Assembly: GCF_000403455.2 (NCBI RefSeq)
Contig: NZ_KE159794.1
Location: 124,001 to 188,000 of the forward strand
Length of the DNA stretch: 64,000 bases
DNA from: Dorea sp. 5-2
GTDB taxonomy: Bacteria; Bacillota; Clostridia; Lachnospirales; Lachnospiraceae
Direction: 5' to 3'
Shown: positions 55,878 to 64,000 of the stretch, piece by piece
Position numbering within the stretch: the stretch's first letter is position 1
Layout of the letters: the number at the start of each line of letters is the position of its first letter
Position numbers and translations under genes: made by a program
Notes under the pieces: generated by a model
The model's input: the letters and a program-made list of their open reading frames with translations, nothing else
What the model was told of the DNA's origin: nothing
Databases searched by the model: none

Positions 55878-56141
55878 CTATTTTATCTTATATCCGCACT
55901 TCCCACAGAATATAGCGCCCGGCTTCAGCCGGTTTCCGCACTCCGGGCAGAAGAGATCTATCGCGCCCCTCTCATTTTTAAGCCTGGTGATCTTATCAAA
56001 CAGCGGAAGCAATTCCGGAAGGGGATCTTCGAATCTCCCCTCATAATACGCCTTCCCAAGCTCCATATATGTCTGTTCCAACTCCGTATCAGAACCCAGC
56101 TTATCATAATTCACAAATACTGTAGCTTCATTATCTCCCAT
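55878..56141 (-). CDS. 87-residue zinc-ribbon protein
   Basis: The C-terminus LFCPECGNRLKPGAIFCGKC is a zinc ribbon (two C-x2-C pairs). The N-terminal 60 residues (ELEQTYMELGKAYYEGRFED) look like a single helical hairpin of TPR type. AGGAGG precedes the ATG. Unknown function; part of the kinase-FHA cluster. Confidence 0.7.
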   Translation of the reverse strand: MGDNEATVFVNYDKLGSDTELEQTYMELGKAYYEGRFEDPLPELLPLFDKITRLKNERGAIDLFCPECGNRLKPGAIFCGKCGYKIK

Positions 56142-56177
56142 GTCTTTACCTCCTTTTGGCGTCTCTTCGCGCCGCCG

Positions 56178-57212
56178 CTATGCCAACGTAAATACCTCTT
56201 CTTTGCCAACCATACAGATCTTCATCCCCCTCGGGAGACGGTATTCCCTGCCCGCTCCGAGAGGCTGACCGCTCTCAAGGAATACGGCGAGTTTCCGCAT
56301 CGGTTTCACACAATACTCCTGATACTCCGCCACATAATACACTTCCGCTTCCACTTCCTGCATATTCTTTTGTTCCATGATCATGAGCCTCTTCTGGCTG
56401 TCTCTGCCAAAATATACCGGAACCCGCTCTTTCATAGGATATACCTGCGACGCATATATCCCGCTCTCGCCGCGCAGCGCGCCTTCGAATCCCTGCTCCG
56501 GCTGTCCCTTCGCCATAACCTGCGGCGAAGCCTCTTTCTCAGGCGCTGCCCGGAACGCTTCTTCTCTTCCCGCCGGCGGCGCCTGCACTTGTCTCTTCCG
56601 GTTTGCCTCTAGTTCCTGGATCTTATCCAGATAAGCATTTCCTCCCATCCGGATATTCTCAGGCATGATATCCTTCGGCGGCATCTGCACAGCCTTCTTC
56701 TCCTTCGCGGCAATACCCGCGACCGCAAGGAGCAGCGCAAGGAGATACAGCGCGGTCCAAAGGACCACCGGCAGATTATGTACCTCTATCCTGCCGATCT
56801 CCGACATTCCCCCTATTCCGAAGAATCCTTTCGCCCCTTCGATCATACTCTGTACCGCCGTTATGCGCCGCCTCAACTGGACATAGAGGATACCGGCAGA
56901 GATATTGATCACGATCTGTCCTGCTATGGACACGATGTATGCAGCCTTCACAGGAAGCGCCGCCGTAAGGACAGCCACAAGCACGATCACTCCCATCAGT
57001 ACCAGCAGAATATACGCATAGTCCCTGATATATGAAAAGAATGTGTCAAATAGCTCCGATAAGATCCCTCCCTCTTCTTTCTCTATGGTTCCCAGTTTGA
57101 TCATATGAAAGGCAGACAGCCTGACCGCCCCTGCCGATACCAGTGTCATGCTCCCGATCCCTACAGATGCCAGCATGATAACCGCAATGATATATTTCAA
57201 TATCTTCTTCAT
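56178..57212 (-). CDS. Four-helix membrane protein with FHA-like C-terminus
   Basis: 344 residues. Hydrophobic segments near 7-27, 68-88, 92-112 and 150-170, a low-complexity linker, and a C-terminal domain (VEAEVYYVAEYQEYCVKP, AVFLESGQPLGAGREYRLPR) with the strand pattern of the second half of an FHA domain but without a clear phosphothreonine site. It might read or scaffold phosphorylation by the kinase. No family recognised. GGAGGGGGATGG precedes the start. Confidence 0.6.
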   Translation of the reverse strand: MKKILKYIIAVIMLASVGIGSMTLVSAGAVRLSAFHMIKLGTIEKEEGGILSELFDTFFSYIRDYAYILLVLMGVIVLVAVLTAALPVKAAYIVSIAGQIVINISAGILYVQLRRRITAVQSMIEGAKGFFGIGGMSEIGRIEVHNLPVVLWTALYLLALLLAVAGIAAKEKKAVQMPPKDIMPENIRMGGNAYLDKIQELEANRKRQVQAPPAGREEAFRAAPEKEASPQVMAKGQPEQGFEGALRGESGIYASQVYPMKERVPVYFGRDSQKRLMIMEQKNMQEVEAEVYYVAEYQEYCVKPMRKLAVFLESGQPLGAGREYRLPRGMKICMVGKEEVFTLA

Positions 57213-57223
57213 CCATCCCCCTC

Positions 57224-57361
57224 CTATTCCGTCTCAATCTTTTCCAACAGCCGTTCTCTTTGTTTTGCAAATACTTTCCCCGCTGCAAGCAGTCCTGCAA
57301 GGCTGGCTACGATGCCCGCAGCGCTCGTCCCAACCAGTATCCATCCCATCGTGATCTCCAT
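57224..57361 (-). CDS. 45-residue membrane peptide between kinase and FHA-like genes
   Basis: MEITMGWILVGTSAAGIVAS, then a further hydrophobic stretch LAGLLAAGKVFAKQ and a charged end RERLLEKIETE. One helix with a coiled-coil tail. The ATG overlaps the kinase stop as TGATG and its TAG is 12 nt before the next start, so it fits the operon perfectly. Confidence 0.65.
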   Translation of the reverse strand: MEITMGWILVGTSAAGIVASLAGLLAAGKVFAKQRERLLEKIETE

Positions 57362-59355
57362 CACAGCCATCCCCCTGTCTTTACCTGTTGATAGACCTGC
57401 TTAAGCAGCCCCATCTCCGCATCCGTATCATTTCCTTCTAATTGGTCTTCATATAGACGAAGCGCCTCGTCGTAGTACTGTGCGAACATCGTATAGTCCC
57501 GCAAGGAATTCTCCTTCTCATTCTGCAGATCCACTTCACAAAACGCCCTGCGCTTGCAGATATTATAATCTTTCCCAAATTCCTCTTCCATCTGATCCAG
57601 GATTTCTCCCGCCAGACCCAGTTCCCCCTGCTTGTCATACAGGATCACCAGATTATCATAGGTAGCGTAGGTATCCCACCCCTGGCTTATGACTTCTTTC
57701 AGAAGACCGATCGCTTCTTCCCGGTATGCCGTCCCGTCCGCCCCCTCTGCCATGTCAATATCTGCCTGTATCAGCCGCTCCAGGATCAGCATCTGCTCCC
57801 CGATCGGAAGCGCTTCCCTTGCTTCAAGAAGGATGTCCCGCTCTTTCCCTCGGTCTCCCTGTTCTTCATAGAGCCTGCTAAGCATCGTATATGCTCTTGC
57901 CTTAAGGGCGTCATCCGCCGTAAGGCTGATACATTGCCTGAACTCCTCCGCCGCCAGATCCGTCTCTTCCATAGATTTCTCGATCTCACCCTTCGCATAA
58001 TACACCGAATCCTCGGCAAGCCCCAGTTCGATCGCCTTCTCCAGCACATCCCGCGCTTCCGAAGCTTTGCCGTCATACGCAAGGGCGATCGCGTAATCCC
58101 GATAATATATCCCCTCGGCTCCTCCGTACTGCCAGATCAGCTCATAAGCTTCCACAGCTTCTCTGTACTCCTCCAATGCAAAATGGCTGTCCGCTTTTAG
58201 ATAGAAGACATCTGCCATCCGCTCATCCAGCAGGTCGATCTTTTCATTTTCCAGTATATCATACTCGATGAATCCGATGCACGCTTCATATTCCTTCTGT
58301 TCATACAGAGAATACGCATTCTGATAATAGCTTTCCACCGCCGAAGGCAGTAACTTCGCCGCTTCCTTATACTTCTCTTCTTCCTTCTCATATTCCCGTT
58401 CTATACGGAAATCTTTCTGCTGTTCCACCAGTTCATTGTACCTGCCGACTCTCTCGGTCTTCAGAGTATGAATCCCATAGCCTCCCAATATGATAGAGCC
58501 TGCCAGCAAAGCAACCAATCCCAGCCGCGCGGCGCGCTGTCTCTTAAGCAGCGTCTGATATCTTGCATCCTTCTTCGTTACGCCCTGAAAAGCCCGGAAC
58601 ATCTCATATGCACTCTGATAACGGTCCGCCGGATCGATCTCAAGCGCCTTAAGCAGTACTTTGGCAAACGCCTCGCTGGTCCGCTCCGCAAGAAGCCCGG
58701 CATCAGGGATCTCTCTGTGGTTCTTGATCTTCTTTCCTGTCACCAGATGATAGAACGTCGCTCCCACACTGTAGATATCACTCTTCTCATCAATTGCCGA
58801 ATACTTCGGCAGACTGTAGACCGACTCCCGGTCCAGCGCTATGATATACTGTTCCGGCGAAGTATATCCGTCCGTATATCCCAGTACGGTCGTGTCGTCC
58901 AGGAAGAAAGAAATATTAAAATCGATCAGGCAGATATTCCCTTCCGGCGTCAGCATGATATTCGCCGGCTTGATATCGCCGTGTATCACAGAAGGTTTCT
59001 GGCTGTGCAGATAATTCAGTGCGCTGCACAGCTGCATCCCCCACCGGATCAATTGGTTCTGCCGGAATACATACCCTTCCTCAAGAAGCTCCTTCACAGA
59101 CCTGCCCGGTATATAACTCATGACCGTATACAGATCGTTTCCTTCGGTCAGAAAGTCCAGTACCTGCGGCAGATACATGTGGTTCAGATTCTTCAGGATA
59201 TCTGCTTCCTGACGGTTCATCTGCATATCGGCGCTTTTTTTCCGAAGCTTCTTGATCACGACTTCCTTTTGAAGCCTCTTATGATACGCCTTGTATACGA
59301 TACCTCCGCTTCCCTCGCCTAACTTCTCCAGTATCGTGTATGTATCTGCAACCAT
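57361..59355 (-). CDS. Ser/Thr protein kinase with membrane segment and TPR domain
   Basis: 664 residues. Kinase domain (7-265): GEGSGGIVYKAYH (P-loop), EVVIKKL (Lys), SVIHGDIKPANIM (HGD in place of HRD), CLIDFNISF (DFN in place of DFG), TDGYTSPEQY and KSDIYSVGATFYHLVTG. A membrane helix (LGLVALLAGSIILGGYG, about 285-305) and a tail of eight or more TPR-like repeats follow. Unlike PknB it has no PASTA repeats. Probably phosphorylates FHA-bound partners made by neighbouring genes. GGAG 8 nt upstream. Confidence 0.88.
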   Translation of the reverse strand: MVADTYTILEKLGEGSGGIVYKAYHKRLQKEVVIKKLRKKSADMQMNRQEADILKNLNHMYLPQVLDFLTEGNDLYTVMSYIPGRSVKELLEEGYVFRQNQLIRWGMQLCSALNYLHSQKPSVIHGDIKPANIMLTPEGNICLIDFNISFFLDDTTVLGYTDGYTSPEQYIIALDRESVYSLPKYSAIDEKSDIYSVGATFYHLVTGKKIKNHREIPDAGLLAERTSEAFAKVLLKALEIDPADRYQSAYEMFRAFQGVTKKDARYQTLLKRQRAARLGLVALLAGSIILGGYGIHTLKTERVGRYNELVEQQKDFRIEREYEKEEEKYKEAAKLLPSAVESYYQNAYSLYEQKEYEACIGFIEYDILENEKIDLLDERMADVFYLKADSHFALEEYREAVEAYELIWQYGGAEGIYYRDYAIALAYDGKASEARDVLEKAIELGLAEDSVYYAKGEIEKSMEETDLAAEEFRQCISLTADDALKARAYTMLSRLYEEQGDRGKERDILLEAREALPIGEQMLILERLIQADIDMAEGADGTAYREEAIGLLKEVISQGWDTYATYDNLVILYDKQGELGLAGEILDQMEEEFGKDYNICKRRAFCEVDLQNEKENSLRDYTMFAQYYDEALRLYEDQLEGNDTDAEMGLLKQVYQQVKTGGWL

Positions 59356-59372
59356 CTTCTCTTTGCTCCCTC

Positions 59373-61679
59373 CTATCTGCGATCCTTTGAAACATTCCTA
59401 AGAGACAGGATACTGATGATCACGAACAGCGCCGTCATTGCCGCCAGTACCATCCAGGACTGCGCCACATGGAGCTTCGTCGCTTTAAAGAAGCTCTCCG
59501 CTTCATGCTCAAGCATCGGGAAATCTTCTTGCAGCTTTAATTCCAGCCTGTTCAGTTTCGCGATACTCCCAAGCGCCTCCACCGACCACCGGCTTACCGT
59601 ACAGTAGGAGATCCACTCTCCCGCCCCTTTCAGGGTAAATAATATCCCGCTGAACAGAAGCTGGACGATCAGCACGAACGGAGCCGCCGCCATCGCCTTA
59701 TCTCCGCTCTTTACCATAGATGATATCACGAACCCCATCGCAATAGAAGCAAGGATCGTTAACCACACCGTAAATAAGATCTCCGGCGAGAAATGATCCA
59801 GAAAGATCCCTTTCTTATCTTTCCCGACAAGCCCCAGGAATACGAATGTCAGGATAGACGCCTGAACGAATCCCAGAGCCGCCTGCAGGACGGATTTCGA
59901 CAGAATATACCCCGGCAGCTTCAGATTCGCCATATATTCTCGCTTCAGGATCACACGTTCCTTACAGATCTCCTGGATAGAATTAAACAGCCCGATCCAG
60001 ATCCCCGAGCAGCTCAGTGCAAAGAGCATGGACTTCGTACTCTCATAGATCTTAAATATATTCTTATCCGCAACCACATTAAGCAGAAGGGCGATCAGGA
60101 GCGGCTGCAGGAGCAGTACGGCAACTCTCTGCTTGTCGTTCTTCATCAGCTCTGCGTAACGCCTCAGGAGGATCAGGAACTGCCGCAGTGCAGGTTCTTT
60201 CCTTACCTTCCCTAATTCTGCCTTCTTCGTCTCTGTCTCCGTCCCCTTATGCACTTTGCCAAACTCCGCAAATCGCTTCTCCCAGAGCCACGGCGCCTCC
60301 GCGATCATATTGTAGATATTTACCAGATCATCCGTCTCGTAGAATGCTTTCGCCACATCCACATTGCCGCAGAAGCAAAGTCTTCCTCCTGGTCCCATGA
60401 AGATCACCTTATCGCACAGATGCAGGTTCTGGGTCGTGTGTGTTACCATGATGATCGTCTTGTTCTGCTCTTTTGCCAGGGAACTCAGCGTCTGCATCAG
60501 ATTCTTCTCGGTTCCGGGATCCAGTCCGGATGTCGGCTCATCCAGAAAGAACAGCTTCGGGTCTGCCAGAAGTTCCACCGCAATACTCGCCCTCTTCTTC
60601 TGCCCTCCCGATAACTTGCGTATATAAGTATCCTGGTGTTCTTTCAGATCTACCATCCCAAGAACTTCCTCGATCCGCTGCCGGATCTCTTCCTTCTTCG
60701 TATCCTTCGGCATCTTCATCTTTGCCGTATAGTACAGCATCCTGCGAAGCGTCAGATTCTCATATATAATATCCTGCTGCGGGACAAAACCGATAATATT
60801 CTTAAGGTTCTGGAACTGCTCCACAAGATCGATCCCGTTACAGTATATCTTTCCTTCAAAATCCGGCTCAAATCCGCTGATCGCATTCATAAGCGTCGTC
60901 TTACCCGCACCGGATCCTCCTATGATCGCAACAAACTCATTTGCTTGGATCTCGCAGTTCACATCCTTCAGGATCTGCTTTTTCTTCTTCCCGCTGCCTA
61001 CGTATTTGTTCACCTCACTGACTCTCAGGGAGATACCTTTGATACTCGATTTATAATAAATACACTCGCCGGAGAAGAACAACTGATAATCCAGGATCTG
61101 CACCAAGTCTTTATCCTTCAGCGCCGCCGGCGCCGAGATATTGCGTCCATTCAGCATCGTTCCGCTGGCGCTCCGGTTATCATATAGGACAAAGCTGCCA
61201 TTCTCCCTGCGGATCATGCAGTGATTCTCCGATATGCCCGGATGCTTAAGTACGATCTGGTTCTCCGGCGAACGCCCGATACGTATCACGTCCTCGTTCA
61301 GATTCTTTTGCTTCCACACCTCTCCCTCCGGCATAATGTGAAAAAGGAGCAGGACCATCCGGTCAGGCGCATGGATATTCCCGATCCGAAGGACCGTCTT
61401 ATCAAAGATCTCCACATAACCGTCTCTGGCTGCAAGAAGCCTCTTCTGTCCCGCATAGCCGATGAAAGTCCCGTTGCTGCTGTCCCGATCCATATAATAA
61501 GTACGCTCTCCTTGTATCAGGAACGTCCCGTGAACCTTCGACACAATATCATCCGGGATAACGATATCACATTGTTCTCTATTTCTCCCCGCCTGCAATT
61601 GTTCCTTGCCGTAAGTATCCAGGCAGATCTCCGTCAGGCGGCTCTTTGTATCAATAACTGTTAATATTCTTCCGTTCAT
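59373..61679 (-). CDS. Dual-FHA ABC transporter, ABCG-like half transporter
   Basis: 768 residues. Two FHA domains (about 20-110: AGRNREQCDIVI, SKVHGTF, DSSNGTF; 125-205: IGRSPENQIVL, SENHCMI, RSASGTMLNGR), then an ABC ATPase (IGGSGAGKTTLMNAI, LSGGQKKRASIAVEL, LFFLDEPTSGLDPG) and six C-terminal membrane helices of the ABC-2/ABCG type. FHA domains bind phosphothreonine, so transport may be gated by the adjoining kinase. Substrate unknown. Starts 15 nt after the zinc-ribbon gene. Confidence 0.88.
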   Translation of the reverse strand: MNGRILTVIDTKSRLTEICLDTYGKEQLQAGRNREQCDIVIPDDIVSKVHGTFLIQGERTYYMDRDSSNGTFIGYAGQKRLLAARDGYVEIFDKTVLRIGNIHAPDRMVLLLFHIMPEGEVWKQKNLNEDVIRIGRSPENQIVLKHPGISENHCMIRRENGSFVLYDNRSASGTMLNGRNISAPAALKDKDLVQILDYQLFFSGECIYYKSSIKGISLRVSEVNKYVGSGKKKKQILKDVNCEIQANEFVAIIGGSGAGKTTLMNAISGFEPDFEGKIYCNGIDLVEQFQNLKNIIGFVPQQDIIYENLTLRRMLYYTAKMKMPKDTKKEEIRQRIEEVLGMVDLKEHQDTYIRKLSGGQKKRASIAVELLADPKLFFLDEPTSGLDPGTEKNLMQTLSSLAKEQNKTIIMVTHTTQNLHLCDKVIFMGPGGRLCFCGNVDVAKAFYETDDLVNIYNMIAEAPWLWEKRFAEFGKVHKGTETETKKAELGKVRKEPALRQFLILLRRYAELMKNDKQRVAVLLLQPLLIALLLNVVADKNIFKIYESTKSMLFALSCSGIWIGLFNSIQEICKERVILKREYMANLKLPGYILSKSVLQAALGFVQASILTFVFLGLVGKDKKGIFLDHFSPEILFTVWLTILASIAMGFVISSMVKSGDKAMAAAPFVLIVQLLFSGILFTLKGAGEWISYCTVSRWSVEALGSIAKLNRLELKLQEDFPMLEHEAESFFKATKLHVAQSWMVLAAMTALFVIISILSLRNVSKDRR

Positions 61680-61694
61680 AATTCCCCTCCGCCG

Positions 61695-63413
61695 TCATTT
61701 TAAAAGGGACAAGTCTGTCAATTCGACATACTCGATCGGCTCCGCTCCGGAATATATGTCGTCCTCAGGACCTCGTTCTCCGGAAGAGATCACCTCTTCC
61801 TCTATCCTTCCATTCGTGATACGGATCCGGGTACGCATCTCATATCCCATATGAACCTCAAGCCTCTGGATATATTTATCCCGTCCCCCGTTCTCATCCT
61901 TCAGGAAACCGGAATGCCCGCCGCCGATCACTCCCAGATATACGCTCTTCTGCCCATGTATCGTATACGCCTGATACTGATAATCCGCCTCGCAGGTCCC
62001 TTCCTGAACCAACAGTTCTTTCACTCCGTCTTTATCAATGTCATAGCAGTAATACCTATTATATTCCCTGAACTCTGCAGCCGTATTCTGTAAGATCGGT
62101 CCATAGATATCCCTGTACATCTGGGGCGAAACCCCAGAGGCATCCTGTCTGCCAGATTCTTCCTCCCCGGATTCTCTGCTGTCCGTCTTAAGTTTTTCCC
62201 GCAGCTGCATCATCGTCTCTTCTAACGCTTCCACACTTCTGTCCTGCTCTTCCTCTCCGCGCGAGAATCCATATAGCACACAATTCTCTCTCCACCGCAA
62301 GCTCTCCGCCTCGAATTCCTCATACGATACCAGATTCCCGTCGATGGTATACGGCCCGTTATCACTGAAGCTTTCTGCGTTTATTTCCTTCACAACGGTG
62401 AACCGGTCTCCTTCAAGCCCCCAGATCTCGTTAAATTGGAAGTCATCCTCGCTTCCTTCGATGATATAATATCTCTCTTCATTCTGCGTCAGATGCAGGA
62501 CGCTCGTCCCGCCGTCCCCGCCGAATCCAGAACCCTCGAATACTTTCTCGATCTCGGAGTCTTTATATCTCCATACTTCTATCACATACCGGGGCAGCAT
62601 ATATCTGACAGACGGATCTACCGTAGACGGATCTGCATATGCCAGCAGTAATTCCTCCTGCCCGTCCTTATCAAAATCAATCAGACTGGCAAGACAGAGC
62701 CCTTTCAGGTAATACATATACTCGGCGGATATCTTCTCCACCGCTCCGTAGTCTTCTTGATACCGTTCTAGCAGATCGTAATATTTCCTGTACATCCCAT
62801 ACCGCATCATCAGTTCTTCTACTTCTGTCTTCTCATCCTCGTCTTCTGTCATATCACAGATCTCTTTTGCGATCACCTGCGCCTTCTCGCCGTCTCCCTT
62901 GTCGCCATAGTAAACGATGGCTTCTTTATATATATCCTCACTGCCTGCTAAAAGCTCCTGTTTCTCTTCATATTCCGCTGTGATCCGTTCCATGGCGTCT
63001 TCGTAGATCTCTTCTGCACGCTCAAATTCTTCCATTCCGATATATGCCTGAGCAGCGTAGCGGTATGGCTCCACCTTTTTCGGGTCTATCGCGATCGCTT
63101 CGTCGAAGCAAGCCGCCGCCTTCTCATAATCCTCTTCCTCCAGAAACTTCTGCCCGGATTCCAGATTCTCTTCATACCGCTTCTCTTTCCTGACGTCTGC
63201 CAGCGCAAGCAGAAGCATCACGGCGATGCTTATCATCACGATCACAGCGCTTACTATGAGAAATATCGTCCGCCCTTTTTTCTTCCTCGTTTTACCGGCT
63301 GCATTCCCCGCGTTCGTTTCTGCCGGGATCTTCATCCTCACCATGGGTTGTCCGCAGTTCTTACAGAACTTCGCGTCCTCTGTATTTTCTGTTCCGCATT
63401 TTGTACAATACAT
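61695..63413 (-). CDS. Zinc-ribbon membrane protein with TPR and DxDxDG repeats
   Basis: 572 residues. N-terminal zinc ribbon YCTKCGTENTEDAKFCKNCG, membrane helix (TIFLIVSAVIVMISIAVMLL), a TPR block (LEEEDYEKAAACFDEAIAID), and an extracytoplasmic part with two motifs DFDKDGQEELLLAY and DIDKDGVKELLVQE that resemble FG-GAP/EF-hand-like loops. ATG 63413 begins exactly at the ribbon; a longer frame to 63494 is not supported. Function unknown. Confidence 0.75.
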   Translation of the reverse strand: MYCTKCGTENTEDAKFCKNCGQPMVRMKIPAETNAGNAAGKTRKKKGRTIFLIVSAVIVMISIAVMLLLALADVRKEKRYEENLESGQKFLEEEDYEKAAACFDEAIAIDPKKVEPYRYAAQAYIGMEEFERAEEIYEDAMERITAEYEEKQELLAGSEDIYKEAIVYYGDKGDGEKAQVIAKEICDMTEDEDEKTEVEELMMRYGMYRKYYDLLERYQEDYGAVEKISAEYMYYLKGLCLASLIDFDKDGQEELLLAYADPSTVDPSVRYMLPRYVIEVWRYKDSEIEKVFEGSGFGGDGGTSVLHLTQNEERYYIIEGSEDDFQFNEIWGLEGDRFTVVKEINAESFSDNGPYTIDGNLVSYEEFEAESLRWRENCVLYGFSRGEEEQDRSVEALEETMMQLREKLKTDSRESGEEESGRQDASGVSPQMYRDIYGPILQNTAAEFREYNRYYCYDIDKDGVKELLVQEGTCEADYQYQAYTIHGQKSVYLGVIGGGHSGFLKDENGGRDKYIQRLEVHMGYEMRTRIRITNGRIEEEVISSGERGPEDDIYSGAEPIEYVELTDLSLLK

Positions 63414-63533
63414 CTTCTCTTTCCTCTTAAGTCTGCTGTTTCCAAGAACAAATGCGGCAAAAGCACTTTCTTCAAGATTGCGCCTTTGCCGCATATTCCG
63501 TACACACTTTCAACCGTCGCACTCTAAAACCGA

Positions 63534-64000
63534 CTAGAAAATGTATCCAAAACTTTCAGGGATCACCCATTTCCCGTTGATCTTCGCCACCGGGATCTCC
63601 TCCGTATTGTCTTCACTGTACTCGCCCATCTCGAGTGTCATCTCAACCTCAAGAATATACATCGCCGAAGCATTCTTTGCATAGATCTCATTTACATAAA
63701 AATCTTCGATCAGGACATCTTCAATCTCTCTTTTGGCAATCTTCTCTTTATCCACAACCTCAAGCTTGATCTCATAATCAATAATATCTCCCAGCTCTTC
63801 AAATCCCTCAAAGATATCCGGCGAGATCTCGCCGCTGTCCGCGAATGCTTTCTGGATCGTCTTGATATCCCGCTTGTTAAAGCCCTTTTCCAGATATTTG
63901 ATCGGCTTCATATAACCGCTTCCGCCCGCAAAGATCTTCACCGCCGCAAAGAGCACTACCGCGAGTACGACCACACCTGCCGCAATCAGGAGAACCGGGT
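63534..64000 (-). CDS. Membrane-anchored protein, 5' end outside the window
   Basis: Partial. A membrane helix (VLLIAAGVVVLAVVLFAAVK) is open to the window edge, then a domain of about 125 residues (YMKPIKYLEKGFNKRDIKTI, INGKWVIPESFGYIF) like the DUF4878-type lipoprotein fold of NTF2-like proteins. The GTG at 63974 is inside the helix, so the real start is beyond 64000, probably after another zinc ribbon. Confidence 0.6.
   Translation of the reverse strand, partial: PVLLIAAGVVVLAVVLFAAVKIFAGGSGYMKPIKYLEKGFNKRDIKTIQKAFADSGEISPDIFEGFEELGDIIDYEIKLEVVDKEKIAKREIEDVLIEDFYVNEIYAKNASAMYILEVEMTLEMGEYSEDNTEEIPVAKINGKWVIPESFGYIF

Noticed and set aside
58468-59322. 284-codon plus-strand frame over the kinase gene
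   Set aside because: Antisense shadow of the kinase domain; no start context, no recognisable motif.
1-64000. tRNA, rRNA or riboswitch genes
   Set aside because: No cloverleaf, rRNA stretch or known riboswitch core was recognised by eye; a covariance-model scan was not possible.

Overview
The window looks like a Lachnospiraceae (Clostridia) chromosome, possibly a Dorea/Clostridium scindens-type gut species. The genus call is an inference from protein style and gene order. The evidence is a Firmicutes-style S10-spc-alpha ribosomal cluster, a KOW-domain gene between infA and map, a long-insert L17, a GltD-linked [FeFe] hydrogenase, a LoaP-type NusG paralogue, LCP and EpsG-family proteins, and an agr peptide system. 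Almost everything is on the minus strand, so transcription runs right to left. All functions below come from reading motifs in the sequence; no database search was run.

Region 1 (about 1-26350) is a Wzx/Wzy-type surface polysaccharide locus. Two very similar promoters start it. One (26304-26332) drives an LCP ligase, a small membrane protein and a WbpM-type dehydratase. The other (22664-22692) drives a structured leader with a 27-bp hairpin terminator, then loaP and a long operon. The operon encodes a phosphoglycosyl transferase, a 4-ketoreductase, a WbuB-like glycosyltransferase, CapE and CapF (UDP-L-FucNAc route), WbpG/HisH/HisF (sugar amidination), an AT-rich core (Wzy, Wzx, two glycosyltransferases), WbpA/B/D/E (UDP-GlcNAc(3NAc)A route) and a single 2-epimerase. 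At the far end are a frameshifted membrane-protein gene, an Rpn-family nuclease gene and a Wzz-like protein with a degenerate kinase-like C-terminus.

Region 2 (26480-30350) is a two-gene operon: a NuoF-like/GltD-like flavoprotein and a [FeFe] hydrogenase.

Region 3 (30400-49100) is the ribosomal cluster from rpsJ to rplQ with secY, adk, map, infA and rpoA. It is interrupted between infA and rpmJ by 1.8 kb that carries an opposite-strand Rpn-like gene; a strong promoter then serves the alpha operon. Several spacers hold related hairpin repeats.

Region 4 (49450-55846) is an agr quorum-sensing locus (agrA, agrC, agrB, a serine-type agrD, a secreted amidase) with two copies of a LytTR-box promoter. 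The copies flank an IS1634-like remnant. A dead IS200/IS605 remnant lies beside the S10 operon.

Region 5 (55878-64000) is a compact operon of unknown function: a Ser/Thr kinase with TPRs, an ABCG-like transporter with two FHA domains, zinc-ribbon membrane proteins, an FHA-like membrane protein and a 45-residue membrane peptide. It runs directly into agrA.
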